NCBI GenBank assembly: GCA_005878835.1
Contig: VBMV01000082.1
Coordinates: 1-32,749 of the forward strand
DNA from: Gammaproteobacteria bacterium
GTDB taxonomy: Bacteria > Pseudomonadota > Gammaproteobacteria > Steroidobacterales > Steroidobacteraceae
DNA length: 32,749 nucleotides
Reading direction: 5' to 3'
Part shown: one piece after another, positions 14,376 through 25,019 of the stretch
How the letters are laid out: every line of letters starts with the position of its first letter
Numbering within the stretch: position 1 is the first letter of the stretch
The notes under the pieces: model-generated
The model's database searches: none
Told to the model about the DNA's origin: nothing
What the model saw: only the letters and a program-made list of their open reading frames with translations
Translations under genes and position numbers: made by a program

Positions 14376-14479
14376 GCCCGTGGGGCCAGCCCGTCGGTTG
14401 GCCGCCCACCGGTGAACCGGTGCCGCGGCCCGCGACAGCGGGCCGGCGCCGGATGCGTGGCCACACGGAGGAGGCTCTC

Positions 14480-16312
14480 GTGATCGATCGTCGGCAGTTT
14501 GTCACCGTCGCCGGTTCGCTGGTCGCGGCGTGCGTCGCGTCGTCTTTGAGACGGGCCCTCGCCACGGCGCCGCCCGCGAGCGAGGTCACCGAGCGCCTGG
14601 ATGCGCTGTTCGATGTCTTCATGGACGAGCGGCTGACGAAAAATCCCGACCAGCTCACGGTCCTCGGGCTCGACAAGGGCAAGTACGCGTGGGCCAGGTC
14701 AAAGCTCACCGAGGCCTCGCTGCAATGGGTGCGCGAGTCCAAGCAGGACAACGCCTCCCGGCTCAAGCGCCTGAGAGCCTTCGACCGCAGCACGCTTTCC
14801 GGAGCGGATCTCGCCAACTACGACACGGTCGAGTTCCAGATGGAGACGATCGCGCGCACCGAGCCCTTCGAGTACGGCGACGGAGTACGCCCGTACGTGG
14901 TCAGTCAGCTGACGGGGGCGTACCAGAGCATCCCGACCTTCCTCGACCGGCAGCATCGGATCGAGAACAGGGAGGACGCCGAGGCGTACCTCGCACGGCT
15001 GCGGGCCTTTGCCGTAGTGCTCGATCAGGAGACCGAGCGCGTGCGGCACGATGCGGGACTGAAGGTTGCGCCGCCGGACTTCCTCATCGAGCGCGCGCTG
15101 GAGCAGATGCGCACCTTGCACAGCACGGAGCCGGCTGACTCGATCCTCACGACCTCGATCGCAAAGCGCACGCAGAAGCTCGGCTTGCAGGGTAGCTACG
15201 GCACGGATGCCGCGCGCATCGTCACCGCCGAGGTCTATCCGGCGCTCGAGCGGCAGATGCAGGCCCTTGCCGAGCTGCGCCCCGGCGCCGCGCATGAGGC
15301 GGGGGTCGGCCGCCTGCCGCAGGGGGAAGCGCTGTACCACGTCGCCTTGCGCCAGGGCACGACCACCGCTCTGAGTCCGGACGAAGTGCACCGCCTCGGG
15401 CTCGAGCAGGCGAAGGAGCTCGACGCGCGCATGGATGCCCTGTTGCGCGCGCAGGGCAAGAAGAGTGGCACGGTGTCCGAGCGCATGCAGGGACTTGCCA
15501 GGGACCCGCGCTACCTCTATCCCGACACCGATGCCGGCCGGCAGCAGATCCTCGATTACTGCAACGGGCTCGTTACCGCCCTGCAGCCGCGTCTGCCGAA
15601 GTATTTCCACATCCGGCCCAAGGCGGCCGTGGAAATCCGCCGGGTGCCGGCCTACACCGAGGCCGGGGCGCCGGGCGGCTATTACCAGATTCCGGCGCTC
15701 GACGGATCGCGCCCGGGCGCCTTCTACATCAATCTGCGCGACAGCAGCGAATGGTCACGCTGGAAGCTGCCTACGCTGGTGTATCACGAGTCCGAGCCCG
15801 GACATCACTTCCAGCTGGCGCTGGTGCTGGAGATGCCCTCGCTGCCGTTGATCCGCAAGGCGGGCGGCGGTTTCTCCGCCAACACGGAGGGGTGGGCGCT
15901 GTACGCCGAGCAGCTGTGCGATGAGATGGGGCTGTATGAGGCCGACCCGCTCGGCCGGCTGGGTCTATTGCAGTCGCTGCTGTTCCGCGCCGCGCGCTGC
16001 GTGGTCGATACCGGGCTGCATGCGAAGGGCTGGAGCCGTGAGCGCGCGATCGACTACATGGTCTCGACCACCGGTGAGAATGGCACGGCCATGAGCACGG
16101 AAGTCGAGCGCTACTGCACCTGGCCCGGGCAGGCGTGCAGCTACAAGGTCGGCCACACCCGCTGGCTGAAACTGCGCGCGGAGGCGCGCCGCCGCCTGGG
16201 CGCGAAGTTCGACATCCGCGATTTCCATGATGTGGGGCTCACCGCTGCGCCGATGCCGCTGTCGGTGCTCGAGCGCGTGGTCGAGGACTGGCTGAAGAGT
16301 CTCAGGGTATGA
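14480..16312 (+). CDS. exported DUF885 family metallopeptidase-like protein
   Basis: About 610 residues. I chose the GTG at 14480 because GGAGGAGG lies 5 bases before it and the next residues form an export signal, DRRQFVTVAGSLVAACVASS, with a twin-arginine-like start. The key family motif is YHESEPGHHFQLAL, a HExxxGHH-type metal site, with ANTEGWALYAEQL downstream and GWSRERAIDYM near the C-terminus; these mark the DUF885 group, often annotated as X-Pro or general peptidases. Its stop overlaps the start of the next hydrolase gene by 4 bases, so they are coupled. Substrate unknown. Confidence 0.88.
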   Translation: MIDRRQFVTVAGSLVAACVASSLRRALATAPPASEVTERLDALFDVFMDERLTKNPDQLTVLGLDKGKYAWARSKLTEASLQWVRESKQDNASRLKRLRAFDRSTLSGADLANYDTVEFQMETIARTEPFEYGDGVRPYVVSQLTGAYQSIPTFLDRQHRIENREDAEAYLARLRAFAVVLDQETERVRHDAGLKVAPPDFLIERALEQMRTLHSTEPADSILTTSIAKRTQKLGLQGSYGTDAARIVTAEVYPALERQMQALAELRPGAAHEAGVGRLPQGEALYHVALRQGTTTALSPDEVHRLGLEQAKELDARMDALLRAQGKKSGTVSERMQGLARDPRYLYPDTDAGRQQILDYCNGLVTALQPRLPKYFHIRPKAAVEIRRVPAYTEAGAPGGYYQIPALDGSRPGAFYINLRDSSEWSRWKLPTLVYHESEPGHHFQLALVLEMPSLPLIRKAGGGFSANTEGWALYAEQLCDEMGLYEADPLGRLGLLQSLLFRAARCVVDTGLHAKGWSRERAIDYMVSTTGENGTAMSTEVERYCTWPGQACSYKVGHTRWLKLRAEARRRLGAKFDIRDFHDVGLTAAPMPLSVLERVVEDWLKSLRV

Positions 16313-17397
16313 GACGGCGCAGGCGCCTCGCCGGGTGCATCGGGGCGAGTCTGGTGGCGCTGCTGCTGGCTGCGGGCGGCGCCGCGGCGGACTATCCGCC
16401 GCCGGCCGAGGGCGACTTCCTCATCAGGGACTTCAGGTTCGTCTCCGGTGAGTCGCTGCCGGAGGTGCGGATCCACTACCGCACCTTCGGCACGCCCCGC
16501 GCGGATGCGCGCGGCGTGGTGCGCAACGCCGTCCTGATCCTGCACGGCACCGGCGGCAGCGGCGCGAGTCTGGTGAGAGCCGAATTTGCCGGTGAGCTGT
16601 TCGCAGCGGGGCAGCCGCTCGATGCTGCGCGCTTCTTCGTCGTGCTGCCTGACGGTATCGGTCACGGCAAGTCCAGCAAGCCGAGCGACGGGCTGCACGC
16701 GCGTTTTCCGCATTACGGCTACCAGGACATGGTGGAGGCGGAGTTCCGGCTGCTGACGCAGGGCCTGCACCTGAATCACGCGCGCCTGGTGATGGGCACG
16801 TCCATGGGCGGCATGCATACCTGGCTGTGGGGGGAGCAGCACCCGCAATTCATGGACGCGCTGATGCCGCTCGCGAGTCTGCCGACGCAGGTCTCCGGCC
16901 GTAACCGTATCTGGCGGCGGCTGATCATCGACGCGATCCGCAACGATCCTGCCTGGCTGGGCGGGGAGTACCGCACGCAACCGCCCTCGCTCAGGACCGC
17001 CGCTGAGATGCTGTGGCTCGTCAGCAGCAACCCGGTCCTGCGACAACAGGAAGCGCCGACGCGCGCGCAGGCGGACCAGGTGATCGACAGCTATGTGAAC
17101 GACTATCTGAAGACGCAAGACGCCAACGACCTGCTGTACGCCGTGGAGGCGTCGCGCGACTATGACCCCGGGCCGGCACTGGAGAGGATCGAGGCGCCGC
17201 TGCTCGCGATCAACTCCGCGGACGACCTCATCAATCCCCCCGAGCTGCAGATCTTCGAGCGCGAGATCAAGCGCGTGCCGCACGGCCGCGCCCGCGTGAT
17301 ACCGTTCAGCGAGCGCACCCATGGGCATGGCTCGCACACCTACGCGGTGCTGTGGAAGCACGATCTTCTGGAGTTGCTGCAGTCCCCGGAACGCTGA
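16309..17397 (+). CDS. exported MetX-like alpha/beta hydrolase
   Basis: 362 residues. It begins with an Arg-rich start and signal peptide (LAGCIGASLVALLLAAGG, cleavage near AAA-DYP). The body has the homoserine acetyltransferase-like fold: ILHGTGGSG oxyanion loop, GTSMGGMHTW nucleophile elbow with Ser, NSADDLINPPE with the acidic residue, and RTHGHGSH with the catalytic His. An export signal argues against methionine synthesis, which is cytoplasmic, so it is more likely a secreted esterase or hydrolase. It is coupled to the DUF885 gene by an ATGA overlap. Confidence 0.88.
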   Translation: MRRRRRLAGCIGASLVALLLAAGGAAADYPPPAEGDFLIRDFRFVSGESLPEVRIHYRTFGTPRADARGVVRNAVLILHGTGGSGASLVRAEFAGELFAAGQPLDAARFFVVLPDGIGHGKSSKPSDGLHARFPHYGYQDMVEAEFRLLTQGLHLNHARLVMGTSMGGMHTWLWGEQHPQFMDALMPLASLPTQVSGRNRIWRRLIIDAIRNDPAWLGGEYRTQPPSLRTAAEMLWLVSSNPVLRQQEAPTRAQADQVIDSYVNDYLKTQDANDLLYAVEASRDYDPGPALERIEAPLLAINSADDLINPPELQIFEREIKRVPHGRARVIPFSERTHGHGSHTYAVLWKHDLLELLQSPER

Positions 17398-17418
17398 TGC
17401 CCGCGAACCGGCTGCGGT

Positions 17419-18597
17419 TCAGGCCCCGCGCACGTGCTGCGGGCCGAGCTCGGCGATGGAATTGCAGCCGAGCTGGCCGAGCACCCGGTGGATTTCGGCG
17501 GTCAGGATGCTCAGCGCACGCTCCACGCCCGGCTCGCCCCCCGCGGCCAGGCCGTACAGCGTGGCGCGGCCGATCATGACCGCCTGCGCACCGAGTGCGA
17601 GCGCCTTGAGGATGTCGGTACCACGGCGGAAGCCGCTGTCGATGAGAATCGGCAGGCGCTCCCCGAGTGTGCGCACGGTCTGCGGCAGCACCTCGATCGG
17701 CGTGACACAGGAGTCGAGCTGCCGCCCGCCGTGATTGCTGAGCACGATGCCGTCGCACCCCAGTGCCGCAGCGCGCTCGGCGTCCGCCACGCTCAGTACT
17801 CCCTTGATGAGGAGTCGGCCGCGCCACAGCTGCCGGATCCAGGTGATGTCATCCCAGCTGATGGTCGCATCGAACAGCGGTGGAATCACCGTGCTGCCGC
17901 CGAGCGCGGTGGCCGCGGATGGGGGCAGGAAGGCCTCGAGATTGCGAAAGCGCGGCATGCCGTGGCGGCCGAGAACCTCGAAGAGCCAGCGCGGGTGCCG
18001 CAGCACGTCGAGCGCGGTGCGGACAGTAGGTTTGCCGGGGGCGCGATAGCTGCGCTGGTCCCATTCACGGCTGCCGAACACGTTGGCGTCGGTTGTGAAC
18101 ACCAGCGCCTCGTAACCCGCCGCCGTGGCACGCTGCATGATGTCGCGTGCGATGGCACGGTCCTTCAGCACGTAGAGCTGCATCCACAGCCGTCCGCCTG
18201 CGCGGTTGGCGACATCCTCGAGCCGGGTGGTCGACATGGTGCTCAGGGTGAACGGCACGCCGAGCCTGGCGGCCGCCCGCGCGAGCGCCAGGTCGCCTTG
18301 CGGGTCCAGCATGCCGTTCAGGCCGGTCGGGGCGATGACGAGCGGCGAGTTGGCGGGCCGCCCGAGAATCGCCGTGCGCTGATGGCGCGCGCTGGTGTCG
18401 ACCAGGGTCTGGGGGATCAGCCGCAGACGCTCCAGGGCGTCGCGATTGGCGCGCAGCGTCACCTCGTCTTCGGCCCCGCCCTCGACGTACTCGAACGCGA
18501 AGCCCGGCACGCGGCGCCGGGCAATCTCTCGCAGGTCGGCGATGTTGAGCGCGCGTGACAGGCGATTGCTGCCGAACGGACGCCGCTTCCAGGGCAT
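17419..18597 (-). CDS. FMN-dependent alpha-hydroxy-acid dehydrogenase (LldD/mandelate dehydrogenase type)
   Basis: 392 residues with a TIM-barrel of the lactate oxidase family. It begins LNIADLREIARRRVPGFAFE, with EGGAEDEVTLRANR, PLVIAPTGLNGM (FMN site), STMSTTRLED, LWMQLYV, VFTTDANV and then GIVLSNHGGRQLD, whose His is the catalytic base, and DSGFRRGTDILKALALGA for FMN phosphate. It oxidises an L-2-hydroxyacid to a 2-oxoacid, passing electrons to a quinone or cytochrome. The exact substrate cannot be read. The next gene upstream, a lipoprotein, is 30 bases away on the same strand. Confidence 0.92.
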   Translation of the reverse strand: MPWKRRPFGSNRLSRALNIADLREIARRRVPGFAFEYVEGGAEDEVTLRANRDALERLRLIPQTLVDTSARHQRTAILGRPANSPLVIAPTGLNGMLDPQGDLALARAAARLGVPFTLSTMSTTRLEDVANRAGGRLWMQLYVLKDRAIARDIMQRATAAGYEALVFTTDANVFGSREWDQRSYRAPGKPTVRTALDVLRHPRWLFEVLGRHGMPRFRNLEAFLPPSAATALGGSTVIPPLFDATISWDDITWIRQLWRGRLLIKGVLSVADAERAAALGCDGIVLSNHGGRQLDSCVTPIEVLPQTVRTLGERLPILIDSGFRRGTDILKALALGAQAVMIGRATLYGLAAGGEPGVERALSILTAEIHRVLGQLGCNSIAELGPQHVRGA

Positions 18598-18627
18598 GCG
18601 CTCTCTCCCGGAGCCCGCCTACGCCGG

Positions 18628-20556
18628 CTACATCAGGGCCACGCTGATGCGCGAGGCGACGAAGGTGTTGGTGCCGGTATTGTATTGCCCGACCGCGACC
18701 AGGCGGTAGACCCTGTTGGTGCCCTTGAAGGTCGAGGACAGGGCTGTGGCAAAGCCGCTGAGGCTGTTGAATACCGACACCCCGGTGCTGAGGCTGGCGC
18801 TGCCGATCGCCAGCCGCAGATCAGCCTGGGCCGCGCCCACGATGGTGAAAGGCGGACTCGTGGGGAGCAACGTCAGATCCCGCACCCCCGGCCCGGTGTT
18901 CGCAGGCCCAGGGGGTCCAGTGCGAATCTCGTGGATGGTCCCGAGATCGGCGTTGCTCACGTTCAGGACCAGGCCGGCGCTGCTTGCGCTGGTGAAGGGC
19001 GCGGTCAAACCGCCATTGATCCATTCCACCACCAGGCGCTGCTCGGTCGCGGTGCCGGCGGTGATGGCGGTGGCGGTGAAGTCCGGTGGCGCGGAACCGA
19101 ACGCGTTGACGATACCGTCGACCTGCAGCAGCGTGCCGGCAGCGACGGTGCTTTCGTCGAGCGAGCCGGTGTTCAGTGCGTAAGCGCTCGGGTTGGCATC
19201 CTGCCCGCCGGTGCCGGTGCCGGCGAAGTTGAAACCGGCAGGCGCGAAGTTGCCGAGCGTCAGGACATCGAGCAGGGCGCTGCCGGGGGTCGCGGAGTTG
19301 AGCGTCCCCCAGATGCGGGTCGGGGCGAGGCGCACCTGGCACGGTGGGGCCGAGCTGCAAGCCGTGGCGTCCAGGCTGACATTACCGGAGCTGTCGACGC
19401 TGCCCTGGCCGGACACATCCAGTTGCTGGCCAACCGATAGGGCCGCGGGCGTCAGAGCGCTCGCGGCCACCCCGTCCTCGCTGACGACGGTCGAGCTGCC
19501 GATGGTGACCGTGGCGTTGTTCACGTAGCTGGCGGTGTAGCTGGCGCTGCCGAAGACGGGGGGAGTGAGGAAGGTTGCCCCGTGCACGGTCAGGGTGTTG
19601 CCGCTGCGGGCGCTGACCACGCCGCTGATGTGGTCGGCGACGGGACTCTCGAGGCTGGTGCCGGCATACACCGCGGTGGCGTGGAAGCCGGGCGTGTTGC
19701 CGGAAAGATCCCCGAGCGTTCCGTAGGCGGCGGTGGCCGTGTTTTCCGTCAGCGACGCCATGGCGGTGAGTCCCGCCGCTCCGGTGTAGGCGACACCGTT
19801 GATGTTGAAGTAAGTCTGCGCGTCGGTGCTCACGATCACGGCGCCGTAAGGGGTCGTCAGCAGGTCAGTCAAGGGTCTCACGTTGATGACGTAGTGGCTC
19901 GAGCCGCTCTGTACCGTGACCAGCGGGCCCCGTACACGCGTGACGGTGGCATCGGCCGGCGCCGGTGTCATCACCAGGAACGGTCGCACGGTCACCGTGG
20001 GCGGTGTGGTCGCGGTGTTGATGGAGTTCGACGCGGCGAGGTCGAAATCAATCGCCAGGCGCGTCGATTTGCCCCGGGTGATCACCAGCGGATGACCGGT
20101 ATCGAAGGTGATGGTGAGGGTGGTGGTGGTCAGCGCGGTCCCGGTGCTGCTTACGGGGGTGGCGAGGACCGCCTGCCCGTTGATGTTGACCCAGATGCTC
20201 GCGCTCGTGTAATCGAGAGTGAGCGTGGCGGACTTGTACGTGCCGGCCCGTACGGCCGGCACTCCGAGCAGCTCCGTCAGGTCGGTGAGGGCGGCGAGAT
20301 CGACGCTCTCGGGCGTCGTCTGATATAGAAGCAGAGTCTCGGGCACGCCGTTGCTGTCGGTCAGGGTGATCGGAGGATTGATCGCCACTCGGTAAGCGGC
20401 AAAGTCCCCGCTGGTATCTGACAGGGTGATGACCGGCGTGCCCAGCGAGGCGGTGGAATGGCTGCCGCAGCCGGTGAGCAGGCCAGTGAATCCCAACACG
20501 AGGGTGGCCAGGCTTCGCGCAGAGCAGCGGCTGCCGCGGGTGCAAACGACGGTCAT
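18628..20556 (-). CDS. DUF4382/DUF5666-type lipoprotein
   Basis: About 642 residues. Start at the ATG at 20556, with GAAGGGA 7 bases upstream; the upstream extension is not protein-like. It has a lipoprotein signal peptide ending LLTGC-G. The N-terminal part matches DUF4382-type surface proteins (LPVxAGTY-like stretch GVPAVRAGTYKSATLTLDY); beyond about residue 200 come repeated beta-rich segments such as HISGVVSARSGNTLTVHGA, resembling DUF5666 modules. Probably anchored in the outer membrane. Function unknown. It lies in the same minus-strand run as the related lipoprotein upstream. Confidence 0.8.
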   Translation of the reverse strand: MTVVCTRGSRCSARSLATLVLGFTGLLTGCGSHSTASLGTPVITLSDTSGDFAAYRVAINPPITLTDSNGVPETLLLYQTTPESVDLAALTDLTELLGVPAVRAGTYKSATLTLDYTSASIWVNINGQAVLATPVSSTGTALTTTTLTITFDTGHPLVITRGKSTRLAIDFDLAASNSINTATTPPTVTVRPFLVMTPAPADATVTRVRGPLVTVQSGSSHYVINVRPLTDLLTTPYGAVIVSTDAQTYFNINGVAYTGAAGLTAMASLTENTATAAYGTLGDLSGNTPGFHATAVYAGTSLESPVADHISGVVSARSGNTLTVHGATFLTPPVFGSASYTASYVNNATVTIGSSTVVSEDGVAASALTPAALSVGQQLDVSGQGSVDSSGNVSLDATACSSAPPCQVRLAPTRIWGTLNSATPGSALLDVLTLGNFAPAGFNFAGTGTGGQDANPSAYALNTGSLDESTVAAGTLLQVDGIVNAFGSAPPDFTATAITAGTATEQRLVVEWINGGLTAPFTSASSAGLVLNVSNADLGTIHEIRTGPPGPANTGPGVRDLTLLPTSPPFTIVGAAQADLRLAIGSASLSTGVSVFNSLSGFATALSSTFKGTNRVYRLVAVGQYNTGTNTFVASRISVALM

Positions 20557-20702
20557 CAGGCTATCCCTTCGAACCGATGGGCGCGGGCATTCTCGGCACC
20601 GTCGCTTAGAGGCACAGACCGGCAATCCGTTCCCCGTAATTACAGTGACTTAGGTGTTGCCGGCCCGGAAAGCGGGGCTAGTTTACCGGTTTCGCGCCGA
20701 TT

Positions 20703-22466
20703 TCAGTTGATCGTCAGCTGCACGGCGCCCGTCGTGCTGCCGCGCAGATCGATCGCGGTGGGATACGAGTGGCGCTGCAGGGTCCCGGACGCGTTCCAGA
20801 CGCGGACCGCGACGTAATAAAGAGCCGCCGACGTGCCGGCGGGCAGGCCGCTGACGGTGAGGGTTGCGCCCGCGCCCTGTGCGAGCGCCGCATCCAGGGG
20901 CGTCGTGGCGATGAGCGTGCCGTCATGGGACACGAGCAATTCGCCGTGATCGTATTTGCCCGCCGTCGCCTGGGTGACGGAGGCGGAAATCGAGCCGGCG
21001 GTGGCGCCCGGGGCGAGCGCCAGAGTCGGCACGGTGACCGGCATCGCTGTCGTGGCGGACACGGAGGTCGTGAGGGCTCCGTCGGTGAACGAGGGCGCAC
21101 TCGCCGCGACCAGGTACCCTCCGGCGCCCTCCTTGGGCGGGGTGCTGACCAGTGTCACGGACGCACCACTCGTCGAGTAGGTGCCCGAATCGAGCGTACC
21201 GGTGGACAGCGCCTGGGCGTTGGCCAGCACCTGTTTGAAGGGATCGATGGGACTTGCTTCGATGACATAGGGAACTTCGCCCGCGGTCGCCAGCGTCTGG
21301 TAGAAGGCGACCTGTGCGCCGGCGGGCAGCGCGGCACCGGCCGCGGTGGCGACATTTGCAGTGTAGGAGCTGGCTGCCCGGGGGATCAGCGTACCCACCG
21401 ACACCGTGTTGAGAGTCGCGTTGGCCGCGGTTCCGGTGGTGGTGGTAGTCGCCGCGCTGGTGCTGCTGGCGAGGGTCACCTGCACCGACTTGATGATGAT
21501 GGTGGCGATTCCCGGGCCATGAATGACCAGGTCGTACTCGGTCGGGCTCGAGGCGCTCGTCGCCAGCGGGTACAGGAGGAAGCTGCCGTCCGCATGCACC
21601 GGTGCGCGGCTCACCACCACGTGGCGCGTGCCGTCGGCGCTCAGGGACTGCGCGCTCACCTGGATGGCCGGCAGGCCGGCCGCACTGTTGATCCCGGGGA
21701 GGTTGGTAAGTGTCAGCTGCCCCTGGATCCCGCCCACCTCCGACAGGTCGAAGGCGCTCGCGTGCGAGCTCAAGAGGATGGCGTTGGGCGTGGTCGCGCC
21801 GGCGTAGCTGAACGGGGTGAGGTCGCGCGCACCGTCGAAGGTGATCGCGAATGAGGTCGTAGTCGCGGTCGTCGTCGGCGTCGTGGGGGTGGTCGTGGTA
21901 GTGCCCGTCGTGGTGGTGCCCGTCGTGGTGGTGCCGGTCGTGGTCGTCGCGCCGGTGAGCGCGCCGCCGACATCTCCAACCGGCACCTTCAGCGTGCCCG
22001 GGATGCCGATGCCCTGCTCAGGATTGAGCAGCTCGAGGGGCAACTGGTGCGGCGTGCCAGTCGTGCCAACGTTGTCGACGTAGTCCGCTTCCGCGTTGTA
22101 GCGCGCGCCCGCACTCTGCGCCGAGCTCGTCAGGGGCGCGGCCGGATCCACCGGGATGAGCCGGACCTGCGAATAGGTTCCCGGGGCCAGCTTCAGTCCG
22201 GTGACCAGGCTGCCGAGGTTGCCGCCCGATTCGGTCACCAGATCAACCGTGACCGGGGTCGACAGGGGGAACTTGACCCAACCGCCGTCGTCGGGACCGG
22301 CAGTCGCGCTGGTGTTGAACCACACTTCCTGCGCGGTGATCCACACGTGCGAGTACTGCGCCGGGGTGTTGCCGGTTACCGACACATCGGTGCGCGTCGA
22401 GCAACCGGCCACCGCGCAGCACAGGCCCGCGACCGCAACGGCAGGTGCGACAGATATGCGGTTCAT
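20703..22466 (-). CDS. DUF4382-type lipoprotein with Thr-rich linker
   Basis: About 587 residues from the ATG at 22466 (AGGGA upstream). Lipobox AVAGC-S. Residues about 30-190 form the DUF4382 domain: HVWITAQEVWF, WVKFPLSTPVTVDLV and GLKLAPGTYSQVRLIPV. A low-complexity linker of Thr with Gly/Pro follows, then beta-rich domains with many Ala/Ser/Thr. Likely a surface-exposed outer-membrane lipoprotein of unknown role. It lies 146 bases upstream of a second lipoprotein and could be cotranscribed with it and the 2-hydroxyacid dehydrogenase. Confidence 0.8.
   Translation of the reverse strand: MNRISVAPAVAVAGLCCAVAGCSTRTDVSVTGNTPAQYSHVWITAQEVWFNTSATAGPDDGGWVKFPLSTPVTVDLVTESGGNLGSLVTGLKLAPGTYSQVRLIPVDPAAPLTSSAQSAGARYNAEADYVDNVGTTGTPHQLPLELLNPEQGIGIPGTLKVPVGDVGGALTGATTTTGTTTTGTTTTGTTTTTPTTPTTTATTTSFAITFDGARDLTPFSYAGATTPNAILLSSHASAFDLSEVGGIQGQLTLTNLPGINSAAGLPAIQVSAQSLSADGTRHVVVSRAPVHADGSFLLYPLATSASSPTEYDLVIHGPGIATIIIKSVQVTLASSTSAATTTTTGTAANATLNTVSVGTLIPRAASSYTANVATAAGAALPAGAQVAFYQTLATAGEVPYVIEASPIDPFKQVLANAQALSTGTLDSGTYSTSGASVTLVSTPPKEGAGGYLVAASAPSFTDGALTTSVSATTAMPVTVPTLALAPGATAGSISASVTQATAGKYDHGELLVSHDGTLIATTPLDAALAQGAGATLTVSGLPAGTSAALYYVAVRVWNASGTLQRHSYPTAIDLRGSTTGAVQLTIN
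21868..21960. repeat. short tandem repeat encoding the Thr/Gly linker
   Basis: Near-identical 15-base units based on GTGCCCGTCGTGGTG, coding on the minus strand for repeated TTTTG. Unit number could vary by slippage, always in steps of five codons, leaving the frame intact. Confidence 0.7.
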
Positions 22467-22776
22467 GATGCCAATCCCTGTGCCATCCTGAGGCGATGAT
22501 CTCCCAACCGGACGGGCGCCGCAACGCGGGACCGGCCGGGTCTTGTGTCGAATTGTCGTCACGCTTCACAGGCCTGGCGGGCGAATTGGACGCGCCCGGG
22601 CAAAGTCTGTACAGTGCGCGGCGCCAAACGTCCTTACAGTGCTCGGTCAGCACCGTTTCGCTCGCAGTCTGTGCCTCGCCGGCGCACTTCGATTTACCAT
22701 TAACTCCAAGCCTCGCGTCTGACCGCCGCAGCCAAAAGCTGCCGGGCGAGTTCGATAACAGAGGTTTTCCTTTTAT
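22467..22776. other. intergenic region between divergent lipoprotein and helicase genes
   Basis: No gene seen. A small hairpin, GTGCT/AGCAC, lies at 22639-22653. The last bases hold GAGG upstream of the helicase start, and the AT-rich TTTTATATG start region. Confidence 0.4.
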
Positions 22777-24063
<1,287 letters not shown>

Positions 24064-24116
24064 CCTCTACCAATGAGACCCGTGCGGTCCCGGAGGGGCG
24101 GGCTCCGGGCTGTGTG

Positions 24117-25019
24117 ATGACCGAGCTCGCCTGGGTCGCGCTGCGCGCCGCGAGTCTGGTGCTGCTGTTCCAGGCGGCGGGCGCGGCGCTCTTCAGCGCG
24201 GCCTTCGCCCACCGCCTCGAACACTCCACGTCCACTATCCGCCGCACAGGGGTGCGCGCGGCGGCGGGGGCGCTCGCGGTGCTCGCGGCGCAGTACCTCC
24301 TCGAGCCGGTGCACCTGGCGGGGGAGTGGGCCGGGATCGCCGACGCGTCCCTCCACCGGCTGGTGTTGAGCTCTTCCACCGGTGCCGCGCTGGCGGTGCG
24401 GGCCGCCGGTGTTGCGGGCGTGGCGCTCGGGCTGCGGTACGACGGGTTGGCCGCCAGGAGCGCGGCTGCTGGGGGCAGCCTCGCCGCGCTGGGCTCGTTC
24501 GCGTTGACAGGGCACAGCGCGGTCGATCCGCACCGCCTGCTGCTCGCGCCGCTGCTGCTCGTCCACCTCATGCTCGCCGCGTTCTGGTTCGGCTCGCTGT
24601 GGCCGCTGCGGCAGCTGTGCGCCCTGGAGCCGCGTGCGCAGGCGGCGCGCGTGATCGAGGCGTTCTCATCCGGCGCGCTCTGGCTCGTGCCGCTGATCCC
24701 GCTCGCGGGCGCCGGGATTGCGGCGGTGCTGCTGCCGGGTTTCGCCGCACTGCTGGCGCCCTATGGCCTGCTGCTCGGCGCCAAGCTGATGCTGTTCGCG
24801 GCACTGATGGGTCTCGCCGCGCTCAACAGGCTGCGGCTCACGCCCGCGCTGGCGCGCGGGGAGCCCGGTGCGCTGCCGCGGTTGCGGCGGTCGCTGGCCG
24901 CTGAATATGTCCTCATCTGCGCGGTGCTCACCGTGACGGCCGTGCTGACCGGGTTTTTCTCGCCCGCGCAGACCGAGCGCGATGCGAGCGCCGGCCCGCC
25001 CGCTACGGCGCGCGCATGA
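24117..25019 (+). CDS. CopD-domain integral membrane protein
   Basis: 300 residues with about 8 hydrophobic segments and short loops. It matches the CopD copper-resistance/transport domain: FALTGHSAVDPHR and LLLVHLMLAAFWFGSLWPL contain the conserved His and Trp-rich helices, and LLLGAKLMLFAALMGLAALNR lies further on. Start is the ATG at 24117. The usual partner, CopC, is not seen. Its end overlaps by 17 bases the end of the convergent peptidase gene. Confidence 0.85.
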   Translation: MTELAWVALRAASLVLLFQAAGAALFSAAFAHRLEHSTSTIRRTGVRAAAGALAVLAAQYLLEPVHLAGEWAGIADASLHRLVLSSSTGAALAVRAAGVAGVALGLRYDGLAARSAAAGGSLAALGSFALTGHSAVDPHRLLLAPLLLVHLMLAAFWFGSLWPLRQLCALEPRAQAARVIEAFSSGALWLVPLIPLAGAGIAAVLLPGFAALLAPYGLLLGAKLMLFAALMGLAALNRLRLTPALARGEPGALPRLRRSLAAEYVLICAVLTVTAVLTGFFSPAQTERDASAGPPATARA

